This document shows positions 12,984 through 23,915 of a stretch of DNA of 64,000 bases, piece after piece (the first letter of the stretch is position 1; each line of letters opens with the position of its first letter). Source of the DNA: Zerene cesonia (taxonomy: Eukaryota; Arthropoda; Insecta; Lepidoptera; Pieridae); assembly GCF_012273895.1 (NCBI RefSeq), contig NC_052118.1, forward strand, positions 3,162,001-3,226,000, in the 5' to 3' direction. Made by a program: the position numbers and the translations under genes. The notes below the pieces were generated by a model. The model was not told the origin of the DNA and ran no database searches. It saw only the letters and a list, made by a program, of their open reading frames with translations.

Positions 12984-14189
12984 TTCTAAACTATTGGATG
13001 TTAAGTATTGTGGTGTCACGTACAATTAGTCGTATAAGCTTTTGCCCTTGTATTAAAAATATCTGCACCTAACTATTGTTATTTCAATAAATGCATGCTA
13101 TTGCACGTCCCTCTTTGAATTATACACTTCGGTGAAAAATTTAAAACAAAGCTTAACACAAGGAGGTGATACATATCATTTTAAATTATATAAACGGTTC
13201 AGTGATACATTTACAGCTCTTAAAAAAATGATGCAAATATGCATTTTGTTAGAAAACTTGTAATTTTCTTGAAAGTCCATGTAAATCTCGCAAGAGATAG
13301 TTTATCCAGAGTTTTATATCCGCAACAGAGATCATTGCCGAAGGCGGGCTTACGTCGCCTTTTTTCAGCTTTCGAGTCATGAACCAGATTTTGTAAGCCC
13401 TGAATGAAGTTTGTAATCTTTATCCCGTATTGATAGACACCGGTTGAAATAAAAAGTACCCCGTTGGCTCCGGTCCAATGTAGCCAGTTTTTTTTATTCT
13501 ATTTCGTTTTACGAAGATTATTGTCAGCCATTTCTATTCTGGATTTGGAATGGAAAAGTTGTATATAATTTTGAGTTGAAAACCTTTAGGAGAAAGCGTT
13601 AGTACCTACTGCGGATATAATTCGAATCTATTGGAACTGCTTGTCTATTGAATTGGTAGATTGATGCTAAATTGATCGACATTAAAAAGAAGCAATTTCT
13701 AAATTGAATAAATTATAAATACATATATTCTTTACATGCTTTTTTATGAAAATGTTATTAAGAATGATAGCTCTAAAAAGGCTATCAGAAAAAGAGAATA
13801 TCTAGCTTCTCATGTATATAGTAATTAAAATTCCAATGAAAAATTAAGTTTAAAAGATATATGATATCTTATTTATCGATTACTTCGTCATCTGGGGTTG
13901 ATATAATGGTTTATTTAAGGTTTATAAATGTCTTTTAAAACGAAACAATTGCGATAAACTATTTGGACCTTGCTCAGCTGTCAGTCAGTCCCTGAGTGCG
14001 GACTTGTCCTGTCCATCACTTGAAAACGCTTTTCTAGTTAAGCTGAGGTAATTTGGTGTAACATGGGAATTTTAAATTGATCGCCGTTTGCCACATTAGT
14101 GATGAAATTTTGGTACATTTGTTGAGATGTTTAGGGTTCAAGTGGTGAAAAATTAATTGAAACTCATTATATATATCAAAGAAGAAAAG

Positions 14190-14330
14190 GGCCGTTTCCT
14201 TTTCCTCACCCTTCTCAGTCCATTCCTTCATTCCAAACGTCAATTCTCACTTTAACCCCTTAAAAACGCAGTGCATTCTCAGAGGCACTGCGAATGTTTA
14301 TCGGCGGTGGTGATCGCTTACCATCTTTTA
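14190..14330 (+). mobile_element. SINE family S1, 3' part only
   Basis: 'ccgtttccttttcctcaccc', 'tcagtccattccttcattcc', 'ggcggtggtgatcgcttacc' follow the 3' half of S1. The hairpin position is kept as CGCAGTGC at 14267-14274 paired with GCACTGCG at 14285-14292, a different stem from the other copies. Both the 5' half and the final tail are lost. Confidence 0.65.
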
Positions 14331-14809
14331 AATTTAGTGTGTTTGCTAACGATGCTTTATTTTTCTACAAATAATTGGTAATACTAGTAGAAAAAGTAGA
14401 TACCCTATCACAAGACTTATAGAACAATACATTAGTTCCAAGGAAACAATATTTGCATTATATAACCAAGCAATATAGGGGTAAGTACGCAAATTGTGAA
14501 TGTTATTCTTGCGCGGATTGTCTTGAATAATCTAAAGGCGGCAGGGCGGCTCAAATTTGCTTTAATCCCAGCTCTAAAACGTTCCAACTTAACGGTATTC
14601 CGATTTAATTACTGTTACATGCATGGCTTACTGAGATTTATTATTGCGTTATATGTATACGTTACATCATTATCATTCTTAAAATATACAAAACCCTTCC
14701 TTTCTGGCCTGGTGGTTATAACTGTGGTATAAGAATGATATATTCTTTGTAGTTTTTCTTATATCTAGTGTTTTCTTTTCTCTCAACAAAATATATACTC
14801 AAAATGTGA

Positions 14810-15113
14810 TCCAACGTAGTGAGGAGTGGGGGCCTGGTGACCTAAAATACAGGTAATTTTTATTACCCAGTTTAGGCACCAGTCTCACACTTATTTATAT
14901 GTACTGAAAATGTGTAAAATATCTTATGTAACTGATGTGAGAAAATAAACTCTTTATATTTACATCTTATTTATTTCATACGATTGAAATGCTTCTAATT
15001 TTTATATGTTTGGTAAAATTGCATGCCTTTAATTGCATTTATTCTGTTGATATATATAAACTGTATACGAATGACGAGCGAAATAAAGATATTTGATATT
15101 TGATATTACCACG
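14810..15113 (+). repeat. Two adjacent non-LTR-like 3' ends
   Basis: A piece ending 'gagaaaataaactcttta' (about 14938-14958) and a second ending 'aataaagatatttgatattt' (about 15080-15110) both have an AATAAA-type signal followed by a simple repeat. This is usual for non-LTR retroposon 3' ends. Genuine gene 3' ends cannot be excluded without transcripts. Confidence 0.35.
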
Positions 15114-15646
15114 CGTGGAAGTTTTTGTCTTGTGTGCTATTTAGGCTATTATAATAGTTAGACAGTTAAATTAAAATATGCATGTTTAATTTTATTTTTT
15201 TGTTTGGCTTATTTTATTTTTTTATTTGGCTTATTTTTGTTAAAGAAAATAATCATTGAGCTATAAATCTAAAATACTTATAAATCCTATACTTTAATTA
15301 CATTACGAAACCAATACTTGTCTATTTTCATATTATATTTTATACCTGTTACTTGGGAAATAAATATAAAAGCAATATTTCGACCGCTCCGGTATTACAT
15401 CAAATAAATACAACCTTAATTAATATGTTATTTTACATCACTCGTTATATAACGCCTTAATTTTCTTAACTAATTGTTTCTGCCGAGTACGCGTTTATTA
15501 AAGCCCATAGATTTCTCGGGCCGCCCGGACGAAAATACACCAGCATTATGTTTAAATTATTGCTGTTAATATGTCGGTGAGGTTCGTTTTAGAATCTTTG
15601 AATGAAACGGATTTTAATTTAATTAGCTAGTCTATGAGATTATTGA

Positions 15647-15780
15647 TCTATACTAATATTATAAAGCTAGAGAGTTTATTTGTTTGAACGTGAATATTAT
15701 TTCAAAAACTATTTCAACAAAATATTGATTCGTACAATCAATATTTATTTCAGGAGGATCTACATTTGGAAATATAAGAC
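15647..15780 (+). mobile_element. TC/CTAG element, family C, 5' part
   Basis: Starts TCTATACTAATATTATAAAG, then 'tttatttgtttgaacg' and 'ttcaaaaactatttcaac', parallel to the 5' half of 46331-46497. The 3' CTAG end is not recognisable. An 'agctagt' lies just upstream at about 15624-15632. Confidence 0.55.
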
Positions 15781-16300
15781 TTATTAGCTAATTTTTTACG
15801 CGATTTTTCAGTACCTATGTCATTTATTCCAATATTTATTTATTATATAAAAACAATCCATAGTTTCATAGGTTTGGAGCTTTCTAGCACCGGATTTTGT
15901 TATTTAGATTTAAAAACGGACAATATTGTTATGTATACAGGTATATTATGTTTTAGGATTGTAAATAAATATTCCTACGGTCGAAACATGTGTAGCAAAT
16001 AAAGTTAAATAATAAATTCTTCATAAACCACATTATACAATGTCGGTTTTGCTTCAGTAAAGTTAAAGTGCTGATTCCTGTAGCGGTGTGTGGTCAGAAC
16101 TCGGGCAAACTTCTAATTCTCGGTTTTAATCTTTTAGTTTAACGCAATTCGTTTGTCGCCGATCATTGTTGAGTTTCCTCTAGAGGTTTTTTTTTTTTAT
16201 TAAATCACTTGGAATAATGGAGAATAAATGACTCTGCGATGTTATAGGTTTTGGAAAAGTTGATCAAATACTAACTAATATTAAATATTAATATTTATCA

Positions 16301-16314
16301 TGTATCCTATTGTA
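16301..16314 (+). repeat. Target-site duplication, left copy
   Basis: TGTATCCTATTGTA, repeated exactly at 17513-17526. The two bracket the S2 SINE and the gap within it. Confidence 0.85.
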
Positions 16315-17512
16315 AAGCAGTGGTGGCTCAGTGGTGAGAATCTCGGACTTCAAAATCGATAAGTCGGGGTTCGAGACCGAGCGAGCGCGCAGGAAATAAA
16401 TTGATTTTTCAATTTATCTGCGCATGTAGATAACATCNNNNNNNNNNNNNNNNNNNNNNNNNNNNNNNNNNNNNNNNNNNNNNNNNNNNNNNNNNNNNNN
16501 NNNNNNNNNNNNNNNNNNNNNNNNNNNNNNNNNNNNNNNNNNNNNNNNNNNNNNNNNNNNNNNNNNNNNNNNNNNNNNNNNNNNNNNNNNNNNNNNNNNN
16601 NNNNNNNNNNNNNNNNNNNNNNNNNNNNNNNNNNNNNNNNNNNNNNNNNNNNNNNNNNNNNNNNNNNNNNNNNNNNNNNNNNNNNNNNNNNNNNNNNNNN
16701 NNNNNNNNNNNNNNNNNNNNNNNNNNNNNNNNNNNNNNNNNNNNNNNNNNNNNNNNNNNNNNNNNNNNNNNNNNNNNNNNNNNNNNNNNNNNNNNNNNNN
16801 NNNNNNNNNNNNNNNNNNNNNNNNNNNNNNNNNNNNNNNNNNNNNNNNNNNNNNNNNNNNNNNNNNNNNNNNNNNNNNNNNNNNNNNNNNNNNNNNNNNN
16901 NNNNNNNNNNNNNNNNNNNNNNNNNNNNNNNNNNNNNNNNNNNNNNNNNNNNNNNNNNNNNNNNNNNNNNNNNNNNNNNNNNNNNNNNNNNNNNNNNNNN
17001 NNNNNNNNNNNNNNNNNNNNNNNNNNNNNNNNNNNNNNNNNNNNNNNNNNNNNNNNNNNNNNNNNNNNNNNNNNNNNNNNNNNNNNNNNNNNNNNNNNNN
17101 NNNNNNNNNNNNNNNNNNNNNNNNNNNNNNNNNNNNNNNNNNNNNNNNNNNNNNNNNNNNNNNNNNNNNNNNNNNNNNNNNNNNNNNNNNNNNNNNNNNN
17201 NNNNNNNNNNNNNNNNNNNNNNNNNNNNNNNNNNNNNNNNNNNNNNNNNNNNNNNNNNNNNNNNNNNNNNNNNNNNNNNNNNNNNNNNNNNNNNNNNNNN
17301 NNNNNNNNNNNNNNNNNNNNNNNNNNNNNNNNNNNNNNNNNNNNNNNNNNNNNNNNNNNNNNNNNNNNNNNNNNNNNNNNNNNNNNNNNNNNNNNNNNNN
17401 NNNNNNNNNNNNNNNNNNNNNNNNNNNNNNNNNNNNNGGTGGATTATGGCCTGAACCCTCATAGGAGGCCTGTGTCCCAGCAGTGGGAACATATAAGGGC
17501 TGATGATGATGA
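16315..17512 (+). mobile_element. tRNA-derived SINE S2 containing an assembly gap
   Basis: The head has a polymerase III A box (TGGCTCAGTGG, 16324-16334) and B box (GGTTCGAGACC, 16368-16378). After the gap comes the family's 3' end (GGAGGCCTGTGTCCCAGCAG) and a GATGAT tail. A 14-bp target duplication flanks the whole unit, so both sides belong to one insertion. The intact copy at 58534-58842 is about 309 bp, which leaves roughly 105-115 bp missing. The frame that appears to cross here is an artefact of N. Confidence 0.85.
16438..17437. other. Assembly gap of exactly 1,000 N
   Basis: The run is exactly 1,000 N, a placeholder length. It lies inside the S2 SINE, so its real content is predicted to be about 0.1 kb of SINE sequence. 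Confidence 0.95.
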
Positions 17513-17526
17513 TGTATCCTATTGTA
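17513..17526 (+). repeat. Target-site duplication, right copy
   Basis: Exact match to 16301-16314. An extra A precedes both copies, so the duplication may be 15 bp. Confidence 0.85.
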
Positions 17527-17662
17527 TATGTATGTTTGTTACACTTTCACGCAAATACTATTGAACCGATTGCAATGAAATTTGGTACGTAGATAGCCGA
17601 ATAACTGGTATAGCACATAGGAAATTTTTTATCCCTATATTCCTACGCGGGGCGCAGCTAGT
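17527..17662 (+). mobile_element. TC/CTAG element, family B
   Basis: 'tgtttgttacactttcacgc', 'gaaccgattgcaatgaaatt', 'tacgtagatagc' and the end GGCGCAGCTAGT match 46135-46330 and 52285-52462. The 5' end probably lies upstream of the SINE (an 'actaatatta' at about 16274), which would make the SINE a nested insertion. No coding sequence. Confidence 0.7.
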
Positions 17663-17927
17663 TTATCATAAATATACACAATTTATAAATATCACAAAAA
17701 ATTATCTACGAATAGAACTGAATTTTTCATTCTGTTTGAAGAAGCAAATAAGTTAGTTTCAAGTTGAAGTGCCAATAGCGATATCATCGCGGTTAAAACT
17801 AAAGTTTCGACGTCTTGTACATTTGTACAAAGTAGTTTGTTAGTCGGAAGCAGCGAGATATTTCGTATCCTAATTATATTTATATACGTGAAATAAGTTT
17901 AATTAGTTACCTTCAAACTAAATGCGT

Positions 17928-18140
17928 GACTCGAGAGCGCTGCGGCGCGAATTGGGCCAGTTTGCACCTGGAAAACCTCATCCGTGTTTCTTCTAACAAG
18001 TGGGGCTTGCTGTAGGTCCATGTTCCGTTCCCCACCATTCCTTTACTGTCCACAATATTTTCTTTATCATTTTCTTATAATGTTTATAGGCTTTGTTGGA
18101 CGCTTAACACCCACCAGTGCAGGTTGCGGTATGAAAAAAA
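17928..18140 (+). mobile_element. SINE family S1, degraded
   Basis: 'actcgagagcgctgcggcgc' followed by 'gaattgggccag' matches the S1 5' end. The middle 'ttccgttccccaccattcct' and the final 'gcggtatgaaaaaaaa' follow the S1 order with heavy divergence. An old copy. Confidence 0.6.
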
Positions 18141-18802
18141 AGTTACTACATTTAGTTACATAAATTTGGTTAATCTAAATGAGTTCAGCTGTTTCGCTGT
18201 GAAAACGAATCTTACACACATATTGTTACGGTTTTTTGTAGTCTTTGTATACCATAGACAATAATATATATTCGGATTAGCGTGAACACAAAAAATAGAT
18301 TAATGAAAATGACCCTAGACATATTCATACATATTACGAAATCTAGGAACACAATATCTACTCGATAATAGACTTGCAAAATCCTTAAGGCACTTGACAT
18401 TAAGGTAACCGTAGCTCTTTAAAATCTCCGTGACTTGAAAACAAAGAGAAAATTCTCTAATTTACGGCTTTAGTTTAGGGATAGGAAAGCAATTAAGAAC
18501 CCATTAACAAAGTAAGTGCGGATACACCAGCGAGCCAGTGCAGACACCTGGTCGACTATTCCCACTGATTTAATGGCACAGTTTTGCCCATAACTTCTAG
18601 TGTTTTGTAAACTCTTCCCGTTTGAATAAACAGAGAAACGTTATAGTTTTTCTTATATAGGAGCTTGATGTTAAATGGACTATATAAACTTTCAAATATC
18701 TCAAACTCCTCAGTAATTCATTAGAATAAAATATGCAAATGTGACGGTAGCTTACACAGTGATGTCCCGTGGTTCCTTGATTTACAAAAGTGGTCCATCT
18801 AT

Positions 18803-18900
18803 CATCAATTCGATGGTTTTCTTGTGTGTGTTACCTCATAACCTTTTCTGGGTGAACCGATTTTATGATTCTTTGTTTATATGAAAGATGTTCCCATTTC
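18803..18900 (-). repeat. Family F repeat, degraded
   Basis: 'catcaattcgatggttttct', 'gtgttacctcataacctttt', 'gattctttgtttatatg' parallel the arrangement in 63285-63470 and 56607-56730. Confidence 0.5.
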
Positions 18901-19343
18901 AGTTTTGTCTAGTTGTGGCAATAGAACGGCGATTTAGATTTATGTTATAAATATTTATGTTAAGTAGCTACTAACCTTTACTGCTGCAAAACGTGTATAT
19001 AATGAATTAATTTATATATATGTACTTAAGTTTTCAAGTGACGATGTTATTCAACATAAAAGCTATAGCACTTTTTCATAAACGGAAAAATGCGTTTTTA
19101 TTTCTTATAAATTCAATGCAAGAGACGAGATACTTTTTAACTACTACTACGAACTTTCCTTTTGCTTGACACTTTAATTTTCAATCCATTGTTTTGATTC
19201 CCTAGTGGGTTATAAATAGCTTTAAAAGAAAAACAAAAGTACTGTCTAAGCATTTAAACTGGTAATTATATTGAAAAATACACAAATAAATATAAAAGAA
19301 ATGATTCAAAATTCAAAATTCCCAAAAATGGGAATAAATTTGT

Positions 19344-19410
19344 CGAATAACAAAACAAAAAAGTTGTTGAATTGAGAACCTCCTTAGTTTTTGAGAACGT
19401 CCATTAAATT
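19344..19410 (+). repeat. Family F repeat, end fragment
   Basis: 'gaattgagaacctccttag' followed by 'tttttgagaacgtcc' is the family's characteristic terminal block, seen again at 55200-55262 and on the other strand at 63285. Confidence 0.5.
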
Positions 19411-19829
19411 AGTATTAATAAGTAACATTTACTAAGCCTTCGTGTTATAGAATTTTAATTACTTGCAACGCAATAGAGAATTAGTGAAATACATGTAAGA
19501 TATGAATTAAAATTCATTTTACAACTGGCTTCATGTTCAACAAAGAGATTTAATACCTTTGTCAAAATGTACAGCGTTGCTTCACAAAAGGATTATATTT
19601 AATTACACTCGCATACATCGCTCGTGATTATTTATAATTAGTCTAATATTATTCGTTTCTAGTTCGGACAATGCATATATACTAACAAATCATATATCTG
19701 TAGAAATATAAATTCTGTACTAAACTATAAAAAATACGAGGGGGCGTTACCATGGAAATCGATACCAAAAAAGTGGTACAAAAATCTGTTTATCTGTGTT
19801 CACATGGCAATGGATTTATTTTATCTTAT

Positions 19830-19953
19830 GATTTTTGAGGCTGGTAGTAAGAGGGAGGTTAGAGAGGGATATAGGCTTTAAACCGCGATAAAACATCTCG
19901 TTCCTTAGAGAATTTCCTATAACTACGGGTGACGCTGCCCCCAAATAGCTAGT
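19830..19953 (+). repeat. Weak TC/CTAG-type repeat end
   Basis: 'actacgggtgacgctgcccc' then 'caaatagctagt' resembles the 'acgcgggcgaagccgcgggc..ctagt' ends of the B and D families. A 119-codon minus-strand frame crosses it and has no recognisable domain. Confidence 0.35.
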
Positions 19954-22945
19954 AAATAATAAATTAATAATACTACAACAAAGAAGTAATATATAATTAT
20001 AAGTGATTAGGTCCCTGTCGTAGAAATGCTTTCTCGTCCGTATGGAATATACTTTACTGTACCCACAAAAGAGTATTTTCCTCATACGTAACTGACACGA
20101 CAAGTATAGAAGACACGGATCGACAATATGAGACAAATTAATGCCTATGTGGTAGGAAATGCCGAAAACTCCCACCCAGCTTGTCTCAATTACAGTGATG
20201 TAAGATGCGTAATAAAGGGCAATTTGGCTGATTTATTGGAACATTCATTATAAGCATTCGCTAGAGGTTAATTGTAGGTTTACAGTAACGGGAATCAAGG
20301 CCTGGCTCTCTGCTTGGAAATAAATTGCGCTATTAAATGGTCTCGAGAGATTTTGCCGTACTTTAAACTACCAATTAATATTATAATTATTAATGATTTG
20401 ATTGCGGCTGAAGTCAAATAACGTACGATTTTTACAAATGTTAATGAATACAATATCAACTATTATGACGTTTAATCATTTAACCTTACTATCATTTAAT
20501 ACAACGCCATCTAGTCTCAGATTACGATGACTGTTATAAATCTTGATAATTGCAGTACAGGATATAATAAAACTAAGAACTGGGAACCATATGTTTCCTT
20601 TATATTTGGGGAATAAATTTGAATAAATAGGAATTTATAATGAAATTAACTTGAAAAATATAATGTTAAGTTTTTAAATTTAATGTGAAATTTATTGCCA
20701 GAGCTATTTACTTTTCGTTTCTACAGTCTATAATATCTCAATTAATTCTGCACACACAACGTCCATACACAGAACGTTTATGTGAAATCGGGTCATAAAT
20801 TCGCAAACGGAACGAGCTTAAAATGGTGACATTCAGCATATTCTCCTGAGTGCCGGCTCAAATAAACTTTACTGGCTCTAAAACTTCCGTCCCAACTAAA
20901 TAAGTACCTATTCTGGGAGAATTATGATTTGTCGGCCCCCAAAGAACGGAGCTGAATAAATTTTATTAAATTCGAAAGTTTACGAGCCGCCACGTCAGCG
21001 TCCCATCCACAGCTATACGTTGGGGTTTTTAATAAAATAAATCACCGCTAGCTCAGCTTCACAAGAATACTGATTAATTTATTTTATGACAGACACTATC
21101 TGCCGATGTAATTTATGTCCTTTGATCTCCCAGCTAGCAGCGTTTCAGAAATTTCTAGTTGATTGATATGAAAATATTGACGTCAGGATAAGGCCAATTA
21201 TATTACTTATCATGAGTTTGCTTTTATGTTATCCCGGTAAGATTGGTAATACGTCTCATATTAAAGAATATTGGTCTTTGATGAAAATGTCAAACATCTT
21301 TATCCAACATTTATATTATGGTTGGTGTACTGGTCCTTATACGATCGTAAAAGGTATATATTTTTAACTTGACCTTAGAAGCCGGGTTGTGAATTATGTA
21401 TATAATTTATGATCATAGTGTAGACATTTCATTTATAACCATCTCATGGTGAATTCTTTCAAATATTCTTTATTGTTTCGTTTAAATATTTTGCGGTTAA
21501 TTTTACTAGTCTTGTACTAATATCCTAAATAATATATTAAAAAATTTAAACATTACGACCCGATATAAATTCTAATTAGGGTTTTGGCACGACATTCGCG
21601 TTAGCTTTACAGAATCAGCGGTTGCCTGATCCCCGCTTGCCGCAATTTGCCTGTGATTTCACATTTTGCGTATTTTCCAGTATTATTTTTAAATTACCAA
21701 CACCGGCTTGATGGCGATTTTATTTCCTGCCGTCGGTGCAGGAAATGAGGGAAACAAGACACCGCGGACGTAGATTTGGATTACAGCTCGGTATTTTTTG
21801 TTAAAAAACACGTAACATTCCTTGATTGCTCTTTCTGAGTAGCGTATTCAAAGATTACGAGCATATTCTGTGGAGAATAGAACACAAAGACACTGGGATT
21901 GGATTTCTTATAACGAACCTAATCTTAATGCGGAGTTTCATTTATTTGTCCTTGGAGGTACGTTTTTGCCGTACCTTTATGCTATTTGGAACAATGTGCA
22001 ATTAGTTTTTATTAGGTATTAAAAAGCTTCTTTAAAAAATTACTTTGTTATTAAATGTTCTTATATAAACGGTTTATTCCATTTCTTTATGTGATGATAA
22101 GCATGAAAATATGTTAATAGAATATTAAAGAATTCATAATAAATATCAGACATCTAAACAAAATATATTGTCTGTGGCAAAATGAATGAAAATCTATGGA
22201 ACAGTGGATTGGATATAGTTTTTGAAAATTCTTAGAGTCAGCGTTGATTTGTCTATATTGACTTTTTTACAGTCATAGACAACTAAAAGCGTATTCAACT
22301 ATGCAGTTGATATCTGAATGTTCAAAGGCGCAGTAACTATCTTACTCATGTAATCGTATATAGAAAGAACTCCATACCTAATACCGAAAACCAATAAACA
22401 ATCTACTATCAAAACCTCGCCAGTGAACGCTGCCAGTAATCGGGGAAAATATGAATGTTTTGAAAGTGTAATAAATTTATAACTCTTCTACAAAGTTCGT
22501 AGTCGCTTGAAGAGATTTATGTCATTAATATTTCTCGAAGGTAAGATGCAGCTTGCTGACCAACGATGCTCGCGCTTCGTTCCAACCGTAATTGACAAGG
22601 GAAGTTCAACGTCACGTTGAGCTACGAGTTTCTCACAAGACTCAGTTGTTAGTTTTTGCCGTCGCAAGTTTTATAACTTCGATAGTTTGCTGAAGGTATA
22701 ATGGGGATTATCTTACAAAGTATCATGGTTAGGTGATAGATTTATTGAGCGTAAGGCTGTTAATGATATGGCGTTAATGAGGGCTGTTATGACGTTTATT
22801 TATGTAGTAAAATAATTATTTGGTATTGTAATATCGTCCTACTGTAATACATTCTGATGTCTACGGTTTTGTAGGTATTCTAAATCTTAAACTAAATTGT
22901 GGTAAGGTATACTAAAAATAACAAAGTAGTGAAAATAACTCGGTC
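19954..22945. other. Mostly unique sequence, no gene found
   Basis: No frame of interest. 20760-21060 is somewhat richer in GC and free of the window's repeats, so it could hold conserved non-coding elements. That can only be judged by comparing species. Confidence 0.45.
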
Positions 22946-23115
22946 TCTTCTTTACACCTAAACCATATAACTTATTCGGATGAAATTTGGGTACAGATAT
23001 AGTTTGAGACCCGAGAAAGGATTGATTAAGGATGTTTTCCCCAGAAATCCCTCGGCAACGGGATCTAACGAGTTTTCCTTTGACTACGGGGGCGAAGCCG
23101 TGGGCGGGTAGCTAG
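22946..23115 (+). mobile_element. TC/CTAG-type element, family D
   Basis: 'ggatgaaatttgggtacaga', 'tatagtttgagacccgag', 'tgactacgggggcgaagccg' and terminal CTAG (23112-23115) match 51478-51672. Also shares the GAAATTTGG core with families B, E and H. Non-coding. Confidence 0.65.
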
Positions 23116-23793
23116 TGTAAATATTAATCTCAGGTATTAACTCTTCGCCTCGACATTGTCTGGGTTGACGCAAAACGAAAAAAAAAATAGAATATGTATC
23201 CATTTGTCAGGCGGGAATGTTGGAAAAAAATCAAATTCACTCAAGTAGTATTTAAATCATAAACCAATACAAACAACCGTACAAAATAATCTCTTTATAA
23301 TATTAGGGTATGCTAAAAAACATTATGGAATATCGCGGATCCTTACGCCTACGGTTGATGACCTTAGATATATCGATGTAGGGCGAGTTCGGATTTTGAT
23401 CGTCACAACGAAAAAATATTGGAAAAATTACGTTATTCTAGTGTGTTCTGTGTTTCTGTTTTGAATTTTTTTGCCTTACATGTAGCTTTCAGTTAAAACC
23501 TCACAGTTCTCCTTATACATAATCTAAATTAATGTATTTCAGAAGTTAGCAACAGTAAACAAACATATACTGACATTTTTATTCATTTAATTTAAGAGAT
23601 AAATGCCAATTTCTAAGCTAACAAAAATTCCACTTTATTTGTAGGCGTTGTTCAATGTGCACTGAATTAGTTGTAGGATTATCTAAACATATTTCGTATT
23701 ACCTATACTTTGATAGCGTTCTATATTAATCGTTATTTCAACCCACATTTCTTAATTATGAACAGACAAGATAATAGAATTAATGTTATATCT

Positions 23794-23915
23794 GTCTTAC
23801 CTCGATTAAGGGAATATCCTATAATCTAAAGACGTTCAATCAAAAACGTAAGAACAATGGAGTAATCAGAAATAATACAATTTTCGTCTTCATTATAACT
23901 CCATCGAGGTAAGAC
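23794..23915. repeat. Perfect 13-bp inverted repeat
   Basis: GTCTTACCTCGAT at 23794-23806 is exactly inverted at 23903-23915, enclosing 96 bp of AT-rich sequence. Possible foldback element. No flanking target duplication is obvious. Confidence 0.45.

Noticed and set aside
16350..17492. A 380-codon minus-strand open frame
   Set aside because: Almost all of it is N. The real ends are S2 SINE sequence.
19816..20175. A 119-codon minus-strand frame with hydrophobic stretches
   Set aside because: No recognisable family, part lies on a repeat-like end, and AT-rich DNA gives hydrophobic frames by chance.
20500..20530. 'cgccatctagtctcaga' resembling 'cgccatctggtttcaca' at about 7767
   Set aside because: Short match, no further alignment; may be a trace of a shared LINE but not supportable.
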